The notes beneath the pieces were generated by a model, which saw only the letters and a program-made list of their open reading frames with translations, was not told the DNA's origin and did no database searches. Below are positions 1 to 10,674 of a DNA stretch of 64,000 bases, in pieces; position 1 is the stretch's first letter, and every line of letters begins with the position of its first letter. Source of the DNA: Dendrobium chrysotoxum (lineage: Eukaryota; Streptophyta; Magnoliopsida; Asparagales; Orchidaceae); the NCBI GenBank assembly GCA_019925795.1, contig CM034298.1:23613556-23677555 (forward strand), in the 5' to 3' direction. Position numbers and translations under genes: made by a program.

Positions 1-236
1 ATGTAGTAGTTAAAACTTAGGAAACAATTTTTAATTGGATTTGGTAAGATAAATTTTGCAACTGAATTAGACAGTATTAAGGCAAAAAAAGGATAGTTTA
101 TTTTCCTCATAGGATTGACACTCTTCTCTAAACTAAATTGATTAATGGACACATATAATTATATATGATTCAGACTTTGCATGATTTACACTTTCAGCTT
201 ATTTATTAGTGAATGCTAGGAGCTCTATAAACTATA
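1..236 (+). other. Probable end of GY-A 5' LTR
   Basis: AT-rich stretch without a usable reading frame. It lies immediately before a gypsy-type primer binding site, so it should be the tail of the 5' LTR of the gypsy relic GY-A, whose beginning lies outside the window. No second LTR copy of GY-A is visible to test this. Confidence 0.4.
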
Positions 237-254
237 TGGCATCATTGTCAGGGA
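237..254 (+). other. Primer binding site of GY-A (degenerate)
   Basis: TGGCATCATTGTCAGGGA matches the Athila-type primer site (TGGCGCCGTTGCCGGGGA) with a few changes, mostly C to T or G to A. It fixes the orientation of the relic as + strand and marks the start of the internal region. The same site recurs in inverted form at 44767-44787 in GY-C. Confidence 0.65.
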
Positions 255-539
255 ACACTTTGATTGTTTTTTTATTAGCTTTATATTATTGAAGGAATTG
301 CATATATATAATCTTGTCATTGTATATTTTTTCTTTAATTGGTTTTTGTCTTAAACAAGTTGTCAATTTATGAAATCTTTTAAATTATTTTAAAATTTGT
401 GTGATTTTAGTTTTTACTGTTCATATCATTTTACATTTGAGTCTTGTGGTTATACATACATTATAGATACAGTAGGGGAACCCTGTTATTTGAATTAAGG
501 ATAGAGAGGACCCTTAGAAAAAATATAAAATTAAAAAAG

Positions 540-2200
540 AACCAAGCTATAGTAATGGTTAAGCCAAACCAATAGTACTACTTGCCTAGACCTCATAAAG
601 AATATGCTAATCCCTTGAGAGATGGAATTTCATCAAAGCATCCATAGGCCAACCATCCAAGCTAATAACTTTGAGCTTAAACTTGCTATTATCCAACTAG
701 TTTTGAACTCATAGTTCGGGGGAACTCCTATCAAGGATCCCAACCTAAATTTAGCTTATTTCCTAAAAATTTATATAATATTCAAGCATAATAGAGTCTC
801 TGATGGTGATATTAGACTTTATTTTTTCTCCTTTTATTTATGGGATATGGAAAAAATGTGGTTGAATTCCTTACCCCCAACTTCTATAACCACTTGAAAT
901 GATGTGGCCCACAAATTCCTTATTTTGTACTTCCCTCCTTCAAAAGTAGTAAAGCTTAGGAATGATATTACTTCATTTTCTAAATTTGATGGAGAGTCAA
1001 CCTATGAAGCATGGGAAAGATTCAAAGAGATGCTTGGGAAGTGTCCTCATTATACCTTACAAGACTAGTTGGTTATTCAAACCATTTTTAGTGGATTGGA
1101 AGGATCCCTCCCTTAGATCTATCATTGAACCATTAATGGGAGGGTCATTGATGTCAAAACCTTTTGATTAAGCTAACACTTTTATTGAGGAAATGTCAAC
1201 AAATAACTTACAATGTCCTTCAAATACGGTGAATCCTAAAATGATAGCCAATGTCTATGAATCTATTGTTCTTTCAATTTTCACTACCAAAATCTTAGAG
1301 TTAGACTAGCCTCAACATTAGCTATGCCTTTAAATAAGAATTTGTTGAATCCCTTTAGTGATCCTAATGTCAAAGGGGTAGAAATTATAAATGTCATTAG
1401 TAGATAAAATAATACCTATTCTAATACATACAAATCCGGGTTGGAGGAACTACCCAAATTTCAATTGGAATAGTACATATAAAGGTGGAAATTAGTGGAA
1501 TGATAATCATCCCAATCATGTAAGATCTTAGAACCCTCCTCAACAATAATTTGCAAATCCTAAGCCAAATTTTCCCTAAGGTTTCAATTCTAATATTCAG
1601 TTAAACGATAAGAAACCATCTTTGGAAGAATTAGTGTTGCAAATGGAAACCCAATTGTAGAGCAAGGCTATTACCATTTGAAACTTGGAAAACCAATTAG
1701 GGCAGCTAGCTAGCTTTGTTAAAAGTAGACCCTAGGAAGCTTTGCCAATTACCACCAAACTTAATTCTATGGAGAAAGAAAAAGAGCAATGCATGGCCAT
1801 CTAGCTTAAAAGTGGAAAGGATTTTGGTGAACCTAGCAGAATCAAGTAGCAAACCTAAGAGTAAATTCTGGTACAAGAACCATTAGCATCATACTAGCCT
1901 AAAGAACAACTTAAGTCAGTTAACGAAGCTAAAAAATTAATAAGGAAAGTTGTAGAGAGACCACCACCACCTTTTCCCCAAAGGTTTTTTTGAATGAAAA
2001 ACCATGATAAATTTAGATAAGCAATTTTTATGGTTTTCTAAAATAGTTAAGAAATTAATTATTAATATACATTTTTTAAAAGCCATAGAGAAGATGCCTA
2101 CCTATAGAAAATTTGTGAAAGACATCCTTAACAAAAAGAGGAGACATGGGGAATTTGAGGCTTTAGAAATGGCTGAGGAGTTTAATTTATTCTTATAGTA
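540..2200 (+). pseudogene. Athila-like Ty3/gypsy gag relic (GY-A)
   Basis: Decayed gag of a plant gypsy element. Reading across stops and shifts gives blocks typical of Athila-type Gag: a matrix/capsid block around 700-1210 containing LRNDITSF and YEAWERFKEMLGKCP, then GGSLMSKPF; a Tyr/Asn/Trp-rich block around 1430-1500 containing NPGWRNHPNFNWN; and a QLGQLASFVKSRP block near 1690-1730. Many stops interrupt it (for example after PHYTLQD near 1067), and several look like CAG/CAA-to-TAG/TAA or TGG-to-TAG changes. No protein can be made. The C-terminal part continues toward the protease region. GY-C (minus strand, 43600-44544) carries a homologous gag. Confidence 0.75.
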
Positions 2201-2229
2201 GAAACTCACCCAAAAGCTAAAGGATCCTA

Positions 2230-2640
2230 GTAGATTTAAAATTCTAATGCCTATAGGAGACTAATTATGTGGGAGAGCACTCTATGATTTATGTTTAAAT
2301 AATAATCTTATGCCTTGGTTAATTTTGAAGAGGTTAGACTTAGGAGAGATCTAGCCCATAATTGTTGCCCTTCAGCTTGCTGATAAATTTTTTACTTATC
2401 CTAAGGGGGTTGTAGAGGATGTACTTATTAAGGTCAATAAGCCTATTTTCCATATAAATTTCATGATCTAAGAAATGGAAGAGGGTAGGGAGATACCCAT
2501 TATCTTACAAAGACCTTTTCTAGCAATGGGTAAGGCTATAATTAATATCCATAAGGGTGGGGTTACCATGAGAGTCTAAGATCAGGAGGTGACAATTAAT
2601 GCTCTTAATACTATGAAGTTCTTCAAATAAAAAAAATGAG
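2230..2640 (+). pseudogene. Gypsy aspartic protease relic (GY-A)
   Basis: Homologue of the retropepsin-like region that follows gag in Athila-type elements. Recognisable blocks are LDLGEI, VALQLADKFFTYPKGVVEDVLIKV, EMEEGREIPIIL and RPFLAMGKAIINIHKGGVTMRV, broken by stops. The active-site region reads YDLC where D-T/S-G or D-L-G is expected, so the glycine is replaced by cysteine. GY-B shares that change (YDFC at about 15870). SV-1 interrupts the copy at 2671 and the element resumes at 14165. Confidence 0.7.
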
Positions 2641-2666
2641 GATTGATTTCGAGTTGATTTTGAAGA

Positions 2667-2671
2667 AGATA
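2667..2671. repeat. Target-site duplication of SV-1, left
   Basis: AGATA lies directly outside the TG end of SV-1 and is repeated at 14160-14164 directly outside the other end. This defines the ends of SV-1 and shows that it inserted into GY-A. Confidence 0.9.
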
Positions 2672-3354
2672 TGAAAGTTCGATAGGGATGTTAAGCCCTG
2701 ATGAACTAGTCCCGAGGCTAACCAAGAGGGGGGGTAAATTGGTTATTTAAAAATTCGAGAGCAACAGCAAAAATCTTTTCTATGATATGCAGCAGAAACA
2801 AGTAAATACTCAAACGAAAAGATTAAACATAATTTTCACCCAAGAAGATAATCACAGAAAAACTAAAGTGCAGAAGTAATCAGAAAGAACACACCAAAAT
2901 TTTATAGTGGTTCGGTCAACTTGACCTACGTCCACTCCTCGGAGCCTCCCCGTCGGGTATTGTACTAACTCAAAGTGTCTCTCCTTTTGCTCCCACAGCA
3001 AGGCGGAGAAGCCTGTACAAAAATCTCCTTTCCACCGACATGATGAGGCAGAGAACCCAACCTCCTTTTGCTTCCTGCTGAAGCAGGCAGAGAACCTCGG
3101 ACTCCTTTAGCTTCCTCCTGAAGTGGGCAGAGAACCCCAGATCGTCTTGCGAATGATCCTCTCACAAAGAACACCAACACGACGAAAGACGACGAGCGGA
3201 GAAGATGACTCTGATCCTTTCTTGGAGCAACCTTCGTGAACCCCTCACGAGCTCCCCCTCACAAGATCCTCTCTCTCTCTCCCAAACTCTCTCTCTCTAG
3301 GGTTTCTTTGGAAAGGAAAGTGGCAAAAGATTTTTCTTGTTGAAAGAAAAAGAT

Positions 3355-3362
3355 CTTTTATA
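3355..3362 (-). promoter_or_regulatory. TATA-like box of SV-1 3' LTR
   Basis: TATAAAAG on the minus strand, just downstream of the U3 dyad array, in a CTATAAAAGA context shared with SV-2 (17618-17625) and the SV-1 5' LTR (13220-13227). Expected to set the transcription start of a family-A LTR. Confidence 0.6.
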
Positions 3363-3399
3363 GGAGGGCTCAAAATTTGCCCTAAATCTCAACTGGTCG

Positions 3400-4065
3400 G
3401 CCAAGATCATCCAGGACGATCACGATTAGTTCAAAATCAGCTGCTTCAACCTGGATGATCTGGCTCTTCTGGACGATCAGTAGAAAAAGTTGTTCATATC
3501 GTCCCGTACGATTCTGCGATCATCCGGGATGATTAGTGTACATTGAGAAATTTTGTCCAGAAGACCGCTCTAGTCGTCCAGAGAAACTTGTGCTGGACAA
3601 CCCAAAAATGACTTAATCATCCAGGATGATTAGGATATCATCCTGTACGATTAGTTCAAAATATGCCCAAATCATCCTGAGCACCGTTCTGGACGTACAG
3701 CTGAAATACACTAGATGATCATGTTCGTCTAGGACGATCCTGCGATCGTCCAGGATGATATGATCGTATCAATCAAGTATTTATTGCTTTCCTCAATTAC
3801 TAGACTAATTTAGGCATGATTGTACTGGATCATCCAGGATGATACACGTATCATCTGGGACGATCAGACCAAATATCTTAAAATAAAAACTTGCCTAACT
3901 TGATCTGGCGGCTGAGAATTTCAGATTTGAGCATATCATCCTGTACGATGAAATGATCATCCAGGATGATCTGCTTAATCAGACACACTTAACTTGGTTG
4001 CCCTAATTAGGGTTTTATTTCAACTTGATCGTCCAAGATGATGGGAATATCATCCAAGATGATCT
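3400..4065 (-). promoter_or_regulatory. U3 array of paired 15-bp dyads (SV-1 3' LTR)
   Basis: Six well-preserved pairs of 15-bp dyads of the type ATCRTCC-N-GGAYGAT start at 3498, 3616, 3724, 3829, 3935 and 4028. In every pair the two dyads are separated by exactly 6 bp, giving a 21-bp centre-to-centre distance. Pair-to-pair distances are 118, 108, 105, 106 and 93 bp, the mirror image of the SV-2 LTR. Many arms have lost CG to CA or TG. Further single or damaged dyads lie at 3404-3480. Confidence 0.8.
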
Positions 4066-4315
4066 GAATAAAAACTTGAACATAAACTCTAATTCACTCA
4101 AGCTCTCCCCCTAAGTGTGTGTGTGCAAGGTTACTTAGCTTGGGGATCAGTTACATTACAATTGACTCAAGAAAAGGAAAATAGTACACTTTGACACACT
4201 TGGACCCGATCTTGAGTTGGCTTGAGTTGCTCATGATCTTTTGTGCCTGAAACGGGTTAGCCAAGCAAAACATAATAGAAACATGCTTTTCATCATCAAA
4301 ACTAGATTTGCAACA

Positions 4316-4330
4316 ATCTCCCCCTTTTTG
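4316..4330 (-). other. Terminal polypurine tract of SV-1
   Basis: On the minus strand CAAAAAGGGGGAGAT, directly before the 3' LTR. It would prime plus-strand DNA synthesis. A matching tract precedes the 3' LTR of SV-3 (32980-32993) and of SV-4 (52731-52745). Confidence 0.85.
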
Positions 4331-4495
4331 ATGATGGTAAATATATATGCAGTAGTTTAAGAAATAAAATAACTAGGAGATTGAAAAATAAATTTTTTCA
4401 AATTTCATTGAACAACTAGAGCAGTACAGGAAACACAAGTAAAAAACATAATAAGAACAAAAACTACTACAACTAACAAAAACTAATACAACTGA

Positions 4496-4506
4496 CTCCC
4501 CCTTTT
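4496..4506 (-). other. Upstream polypurine tract of SV-1
   Basis: AAAAGGGGGAG on the minus strand, about 170 bp before the terminal tract and just after ORF3. Repeated polypurine tracts before the 3' LTR are a described Sirevirus feature; the other elements here have them too. Confidence 0.65.
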
Positions 4507-4598
4507 AACATCACAAAAAGGAGGAGGGCAAATAGAACCAACAGTACAAATAAAACAGTCCAAACAAAATACAGAAATAATAGCTACAAAACATAACA

Positions 4599-5710
4599 CT
4601 AAAATGGAGGCAGATCCTGATCAAAAGGAGGAGGTGGCGGTGGTAGGTTGAAGTAACTGTGAATGGCTGTAAAGTGGGCTCCAATTCAGGCAATGTCCTG
4701 GTCATGCTGCTGTTGCTGTTGAGCAGCATAGTCAATAAAGCGTTTCAGGTCCTCAGTGTGTCACTGCTCCTAGGCAGCAACATATGAGTCGAATCTGGCC
4801 TCCCACTAATCAAAGCGCTGCACCAGATGGTCAAAAGGAGAAGTGATACGAAGGGGAGCAGGTGCATCTGGTGCAGCAGGAACGTGAATAGCTTCTCCCT
4901 CTTCCTCCTCAACATCCAGGGCGGGCTCCGGACGTAGTTGGGTGCTGTGTAGGACATGGAATGAATTATTTGTGAAGAAGGAAAGAGGGACATCAGGAGG
5001 GACTGGATACTGCAGGTCATATTTGGTTTCTAAGGCATATGTAATGATATGACCTAAAGCTAGATTTGGATGATGTCTATGACCCGGATCCCTAATAGTA
5101 GTGAGGTGCTCGATGTATCAGATAAGAAGGTTAGTGGCATTAAAGTCCCGGTGAGCCAAGATATAATATGTGGTTAGAGACAATAGGGGGGGATGACGGA
5201 GGAACGAAGGACGTGCTGAATGGTCCGTGCATCCTTAAGGAGGGAAGTGGAAGCATTATCGTGGTAGGGTGCATTCATATTTCGATGAAAGTGATTGGCG
5301 ACACTCCAATCATAGTCAGGGTCAGTAATAAGAGTGTAGATTTTGTCACCAGTCACAGAAAGTTGGAGGATGTTGTGAAAGTCTTATGGAGTGAGTTCCA
5401 CGGGACGTTGATTGACATAGGAGCAGAGAGTGGAATAGTCAGCAAAAATGCGTAGATTGGCGAAGAAAACTTGAAGAAGTTCAAGGCTGAATGGAAAGGC
5501 TAGGGTAAGGATGAAAGTGAGGGAGGTGTGTGCGAAAAGATCAAGAACATGATAGGTAAGGGTGTTGGGGTTTACTATTTTTGACTGCGTGATCCCCACC
5601 TCACGATAGCGCTCGAAGGCAGCCTGATCGGCTGCATTGGGAAAGCGGGGATCAACATTCTCCCTTGAGGATCTCGCACCCTTTTGTCTAGAACATTTCC
5701 CGCCAGCCAT
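4599..5710 (-). pseudogene. ORF3 (env-like position) of SV-1, degraded
   Basis: Homologue of the ORF3 of SV-3 and SV-5. The start is MAGGKCSRQKG (ATG at 5710). The first about 108 codons are open and include ITQSKIVNPNTL and FILTLAFPF, which align with ITQSRMLNQAAL and FLLTLTFPF of SV-5. A block at 5174-5356 (DPDYDWSV, ARTIQHVLRSSVIP) and the C-terminal coiled-coil/proline block (YFNLPPPPPPFDQD, ending at a TAG at 4599-4601) are also recognisable, but frameshifts and stops break the frame. Function unknown. The family resembles plant proteins annotated as putative plant transposon proteins; that assignment is from memory of the motif style. Confidence 0.7.
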
Positions 5711-5772
5711 GAGAAAGCACAAGTGAGGGAAAATGGAAGGAGAAGTGTGGAAAAACCTGAAGAAATTGGTTG

Positions 5773-5780
5773 TTTAATTA
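5773..5780 (-). promoter_or_regulatory. Possible decayed TATA box ahead of SV-1 ORF3
   Basis: TAATTAAA on the minus strand, 12 nt after the nearest dyad (5793-5807) and about 65-70 nt before the ORF3 ATG. The position matches the clear TATA boxes of SV-3, SV-4 and SV-5, but the sequence match is weak. Confidence 0.3.
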
Positions 5781-5792
5781 GAACTTGGCTGG

Positions 5793-6300
5793 ATCGTCCC
5801 GTACGATTGCGAGATCGTCCAGGACGATATGTTCATTTATGATGGCCAGGACGATTGGTCAAAAAGGCGGTCAGATCATCCAGGATGATTAGACATAGGC
5901 GATCATCCCGAGGAGTCAAGCCGGATGACCGTTGACGAAAAGTATCATCCCGAACGATTAGGTGGATCGTCCAGGATGATGTGTAATAAGTGTGTCGGAT
6001 GGGCTGAATTCGAATCATCCGGCTGCTGACACGTGGATCGTCAGGGACGATGTGGTGAATCATCTAGGATGATGACCAATAATTGGCGCATGCTCAGCCG
6101 TCCGATCAGATCAGGAAGATATGGATCATATCGTCCAGGATGATGTAAGGATTATCCAGGATGATCACCAATAATTGGTGTTCCTTAGCCATATGATCAG
6201 ATTGGGAACAATTTTGAATTGATCATCCAGGACGATGTTCGGATCATCCAGGACGAAGAAGATTGTCCAGGACGATCTATGGATCGTCCATGATGATGTG
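5793..6300 (-). promoter_or_regulatory. Internal dyad array upstream of SV-1 ORF3
   Basis: About a dozen and a half 15-bp dyads of the same words as in the SV-1 LTR (ATCGTCC-A-GGACGAT and CG-decayed forms). Examples: 5793-5807 and 5814-5828 form a pair with a 6-bp gap; a run near 6220-6298 holds four dyads in a row. The array ends about 80 bp before the ORF3 start. It is not part of an LTR, so the dyads occur twice per element, in U3 and here. Confidence 0.8.
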
Positions 6301-6572
6301 AAGAAAATAGGAAAAAATATGGAGGATGGAGATAAACGATCAGGATACCAAAAATACAACCATTAAAAAGAAAAAATAAAACCAAATGAAATAAAACGTG
6401 ACATGAGAACACAAAAGCAATGATTTTTTTTCTTTGATCAAGCTGCTATAGTAAATCAGAATTTTTCCTTAATTTTAGATCCAAAAACCAATAAGAAGAT
6501 GATTGACAGCACTAAAATTCAAAAAAAGTTGTAAAATTTGACTTTCGTAACTCCCACTCGGGCACCTTATAG

Positions 6573-7001
6573 ATGCAAATCTCTTTCAAAACAAAAATCC
6601 AATCCAGAAGAAAAGAAATTAGATTCGAAAAGAGATCCTTTCAGGCCTCGTTCCAGAAAATATCTGATATAATAGTGTTACAAAGTAATAAATCAGAAAT
6701 CAGGATTTTTAAACTCAAGCTTTTGAAAATATTAAGTAGCGCACGGATTTTTCTAAGACATCTAACGATCTGAAAGCGAGGAAAGCTTGGTTTGGGCTCA
6801 TTTTATGCTTCTTTTCAATTTGTTTGGCGCTTGGCGCATCTTTTAATTTTTGATACACTTTGTGTATCTTTTAGTTTGGCGATATTTCGCATCTTTTTAG
6901 CTTTTGGCTCATTTTGTGCCTCTTTTTCAATTTATTTGGTGCACTACGCATCTTTTGTAAGCTTTCTCCCTCTCAAAATAGTTAAAGGATCTCAGCTGTA
7001 A
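6573..7001 (+). other. Antisense ORF within SV-1 (doubtful)
   Basis: On the strand opposite to SV-1, a frame starting MQISFKTKIQ runs 143 codons with one in-frame TGA (6774-6776). The other family-A copy, SV-2, has the homologous antisense frame at 35375-35779, also long (134 codons), sharing SSARIFLRHLTI. The second half is the translation of the palindrome array (FDTLCVSF, FLAFGSFCASF), which weakens a coding claim. No known protein is recognised. Antisense ORFs are known in some plant Tat-type gypsy elements; for copia I cannot say. Confidence 0.25.
6795..6960. repeat. Alternating short-palindrome array (SV-1)
   Basis: Successive units of about 25-30 bp end in GCATCTTTT-type sequence and contain small inverted repeats such as ACACTTTGTGT, GGCGATATTTCGC and GGCTCATTTTGTGCC. 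Homologous arrays sit in SV-2 (35398-35612) and, at a different place relative to ORF3, in SV-3 (32145-32308). Confidence 0.65.
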
Positions 7002-7618
7002 AATTACCTTCCAGACATAGGAGATGCTCTCCACAATAAGGAAGAGTGATTCATAAAACAAAAGTCATACGTCGTATGATAAGTGCAATCACTTGGTTTA
7101 GAAAATCAAAATAATGACTCAAGACTTTGAAAACACTATTGATATGAGGTAGATTACTGTAGGAAGATAAAATAAACCTGTATTTCAAAAACTAAAATTT
7201 TAATTTTGAAGAGGATATTTATCCAAAAGAAACAATACACTAGCAAAGGAGTTAGAGGAAGAGAAATAATCATTAATGTTTCTTCCCTTTAACCTATCCA
7301 GTGGAATCAATCACCGCTTACCATCTTTCAAATAAAAATAAGGTAAAACTCTCAGTCAGAAATCCAGTTTATCAGAAGTAGCGAGCAGTGATTGGATTTT
7401 GAAAAGCATAAAATAGTAGATAAAAGAGATGAACCAGTAAATAAAAACAGGTAGAAAATTACATCAACATAAATACTCAAATCAACCTAACAGCAAGGCT
7501 AACAAAGAAATCAGCAGAAGAGAAATAAAAATAACAGAAAGCCAATAATCAAATCAAATAACTAACTAACAAAAGCAGAATAAATATAAGAGAAATCAGA
7601 AATCAATAATCATCAGAA

Positions 7619-10600
7619 TCAAGCATTTACATCAATCACTCCTAATTTAGTCCTCAAAATGCTGAATGAGTTAGAGGCCAGTGGTTTAGTGAATATGTTA
7701 GCCAGCTGATTTCCAGTTGCTACATGATGTAGCTCAATGTCTCCTTTCGTAACATGGTCCCTAATGAAGTAATGCCTTATATCAGTGTGTTTGATTCTAG
7801 AATGTTGGATTGGATTCTTAGAGATACAGATGACACTAGTATTATCACACAGAATAAAAATTGTGCCCACAGTTAATCCTAAATCAAGACTTATTGCTTC
7901 AACCAAAGAACTTGCGCCACACAGCTCCCTAAGGCAATGTACTCAGCTTCAGCAGTGGAAAGTGCAACTGAGTTCTATTTTCTACTAGACCAGGAGACTA
8001 ACGAGGAGACTAACGACTGTCCTATGAATTGATAAGTTCCAGAAGTGCTCTTTCTATCCACCCTACACCCTGCAAAGTCAGAATCAGAATATCCAATAAT
8101 CTCAAAAGAGGTGTTATGCCTAGGGTACCAGTTTCCTAGGTTTGGGGTCCCTAAAAGATATCTAAGAATTCTCTTAACAGCAGTCAGGTGGGACTCTTTG
8201 GAATCAGCCTGAAACCTAGCACAAAGATAGACACTAAACATGATATCAGGTTGGATAACAGTCAGGTAAAGCAGTGATCCAATTATTCCTCTATAAGTCT
8301 TCTGATCAACTAATTTTTCACTTGAATCCTTATCTAACTGGACAGAGGAGCTCATGGGAGTGTTGAGTGGCTTGGCTTTGTCCATTTCATATTTCTTCAA
8401 AATATCCTTAGTGTATTTAGATTGATTGAGAAAGGTTCCATCATCAATTTGCCTTATGTTAAACCCTAAAAAGTAGGACAATTCTCCCATCACACTCATC
8501 TCAAACTCCTTACCCATTATTTTAGAAAACTCATCACATAAATATTTATCAAAAGATCCAAAAATTATATCATCAATATAGATCTGGACAATGAGTAAGT
8601 CATCCCCTATTCTTTTTAGAAAAAAGGTGGTGTCTACACTCCCCTTAACAAACTCTCTTTCTAACAGGAATGTGCTAAGCCTCTCAGACCAAGCTCTGGG
8701 TGCCTGTTTCAATCCTTATAAGGCCTTTTTTAATTTGTAAACATGATTTGGATATTGGGAACTCTCAAAATCTGAGGGTGGTTCTACAAAAATATCCTCT
8801 TTTATTACCCCATTTAAAAAGGCACTCTTGACATCCATTTGAAACAGCGTAAATCCCTTATAACAGGCAAAGGCTAGTAGCACTCTAATGGCTTCCAATC
8901 TAGCTACAGGGGCAAAGGTCTCCTCAAAATCAATCCCTTCAATCTGATTATACCCTTTAGCCACCAATCTTGCCTTATTCCTAACCACCACACCAGAATC
9001 ATTCATCTTATTCTTAAAGACCCACTTGGTTCCCACAATACTTTAATTTCTAGGTCTTTCTACTAACTCCCAAACATCATTCCTTACAAATTGATTCAAT
9101 TCTTCCTACATAGCTAAGATCCAAAACTCATCCGAAAGGGATTGATTGATGTTGGTGGGTTCAGTCATTGAGATAAAGGCAGAGTGGTTTACTTCCTTCC
9201 TAAGTCCATGCTTAGTCCTAACACCTTCAGAAGGGTCTCCTAAGATCAGTTCTTTAGGATGACTCAAAGAATATCTCCAATCTCTAGGCAGTGTAGTTTG
9301 AGGTTCTACCCTCTCCTCGAGATTTGCATTTCCAACCCCTTAGGTAATCTCCTCTTCCTCTTCTTCTTCCTCAACTCTAGTCACCATAGGATCAGATTCA
9401 TCAAACACCACATGAGTTGTCTCTTCTATCACCAAAGTCCTTTTATTGAACACCCTAAAGGATTTCCCAACATTAGAATAGCCTAAGAACACTCCTTCAT
9501 CATATTTGGGGTCAAATTTTTCTAAGGGTGATTTCTCGTTGTTCAAAATGAAAACCTTACAGCCAAAGACATTGAGGTGGGACAGGTTTAGAGTTCTACC
9601 CTTAATAATCTCATAAGGTGTCTTGTTCAGATTTGATCTCACGTTCACCCTATTCATCACATAACAGGCAGTGTTCACCGCTTCAGCCCAAAAGTATTTT
9701 GGAAGGGAATACTCAGTAATCATGGCTCTAGCGGCTTCCACTAAGGTCCTGTTCTTCCTTTCAGCTACCCCGTTCTGCTGAGGGGTCCTAGGAGCTGAAA
9801 AATTATGACTAATCCCTTGCTCCTCACAGAAACTTCCAAACTTTACATTTTTAAACTCTCCACCATTATCACTATGAATAGTCAAGATCTCATAACCTAA
9901 CTTCCTCTGAATTCAAAACTCAACAAATGACTCAGATTTGTGTGATAGAAATTTAATCCAAGTGAACCTGGAGTAGTCATCTACAATCACAAACCCATAG
10001 ACTTTCCCCCCTAAGCTGGCAATGTTAATGGGTCCAAAGAGAACCATGTGAAAGACTTCTAAAGGTCTAGAGGTGCTAATGTCCTTAACAGAGTGAAAAG
10101 AGGACTGGACTTGCTTCCCCTAACTAACAGGCATCATACAGGTGGTCCTTAGTGAACTTAAGCTTGGGCACACCTCTAACTAAGTCCTTTTGGGTGACTC
10201 TCCTAAGGGTTTTTATACTGGCATGACACAATCTCGTATGCCACAACCAAGACTCATCAGCAGCAGTTTTTAAGTAAATTGAATTTTCAGCTTTAATGCA
10301 ACTTACATCGAGCTTGTAGACGTTGTTAATCCTTTGTCCCTACAAAATAACTTTATCATTTAAGCTTAAAATGCAGCAAGTGGGCAGGAATTTGATGTTG
10401 TATCTTTTATCACAGAGTTTACTGATGCTCAGCAAGTTATATTTCGGTCTATATACAAGCAAAATATTGTTAATCATAAAAATCTTTGAATCACCAATTA
10501 TACCGGAACCTACCTCCCTCCTGGTGGTGTTATCTCCAAGTGTAACCTTGCCTCCAGCCTTAGCCTCTAGCGAAATGAACTGATTTGCATCTCCAGTCAA

Positions 10601-10660
10601 GTGTCTAGAATATCCGCAGTCCAGGTACCACATGCTCTCATGAGGTCTTGTGTGAGAGCA
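7619..10660 (-). pseudogene. pol of SV-1 (protease-integrase-RT-RNase H), broken
   Basis: Ty1/copia Pol on the minus strand, in pieces: protease with WYLDCGYSRHLTGD at 10340-10633 (active-site DSG now DCG); integrase core 9340-9885 with IHSDNGGEF and the catalytic E of VAERKNRT still present; RT 7975-9036 with FQMDVKSAFLNG and YIDDIIFG; RNase H tail 7619-7906 with CDNTSVICISKNPIQHSR and DIFTKPL. Stops and frameshifts separate the pieces. A short direct duplication near 7995-8015 gives SLVSSLVS. The RT piece ends at a TAG (7975-7977) at the same codon where SV-2, SV-5 and the inverted fragment also have a stop. Confidence 0.9.
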
Positions 10661-10674
10661 TACCTACAAAATCA

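Larger units (their letters stand above)
2672..4315 (-). repeat. SV-1 3' LTR
   Basis: A 1644-bp LTR paired with 12536-14159. Read on the minus strand it starts TGTTGCAAATC and ends CTTTCA. It contains a dyad array (3400-4065), a TATA-like TATAAAAG (plus-strand 3355-3362), a leader with short repeats, the conserved block around the 'gacctacgtccac' sequence near 2930, and a run of 7 C (G on the + strand, 2728-2734) near the U5 end. Confidence 0.9.
6310..7618 (-). other. SV-1 spacer between pol and the dyad array
   Basis: Non-coding on the element strand. Contents: an alternating short-palindrome array at 6795-6960, an antisense ORF at 6573-7001 and AT-rich sequence elsewhere. SV-2 keeps the homologous stretch at 34769-35977, in the same order. 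Confidence 0.7.

Noticed and set aside
5168..5455. 95-codon + strand ORF
   Set aside because: Opposite strand of the ORF3 relic of SV-1; no independent support.
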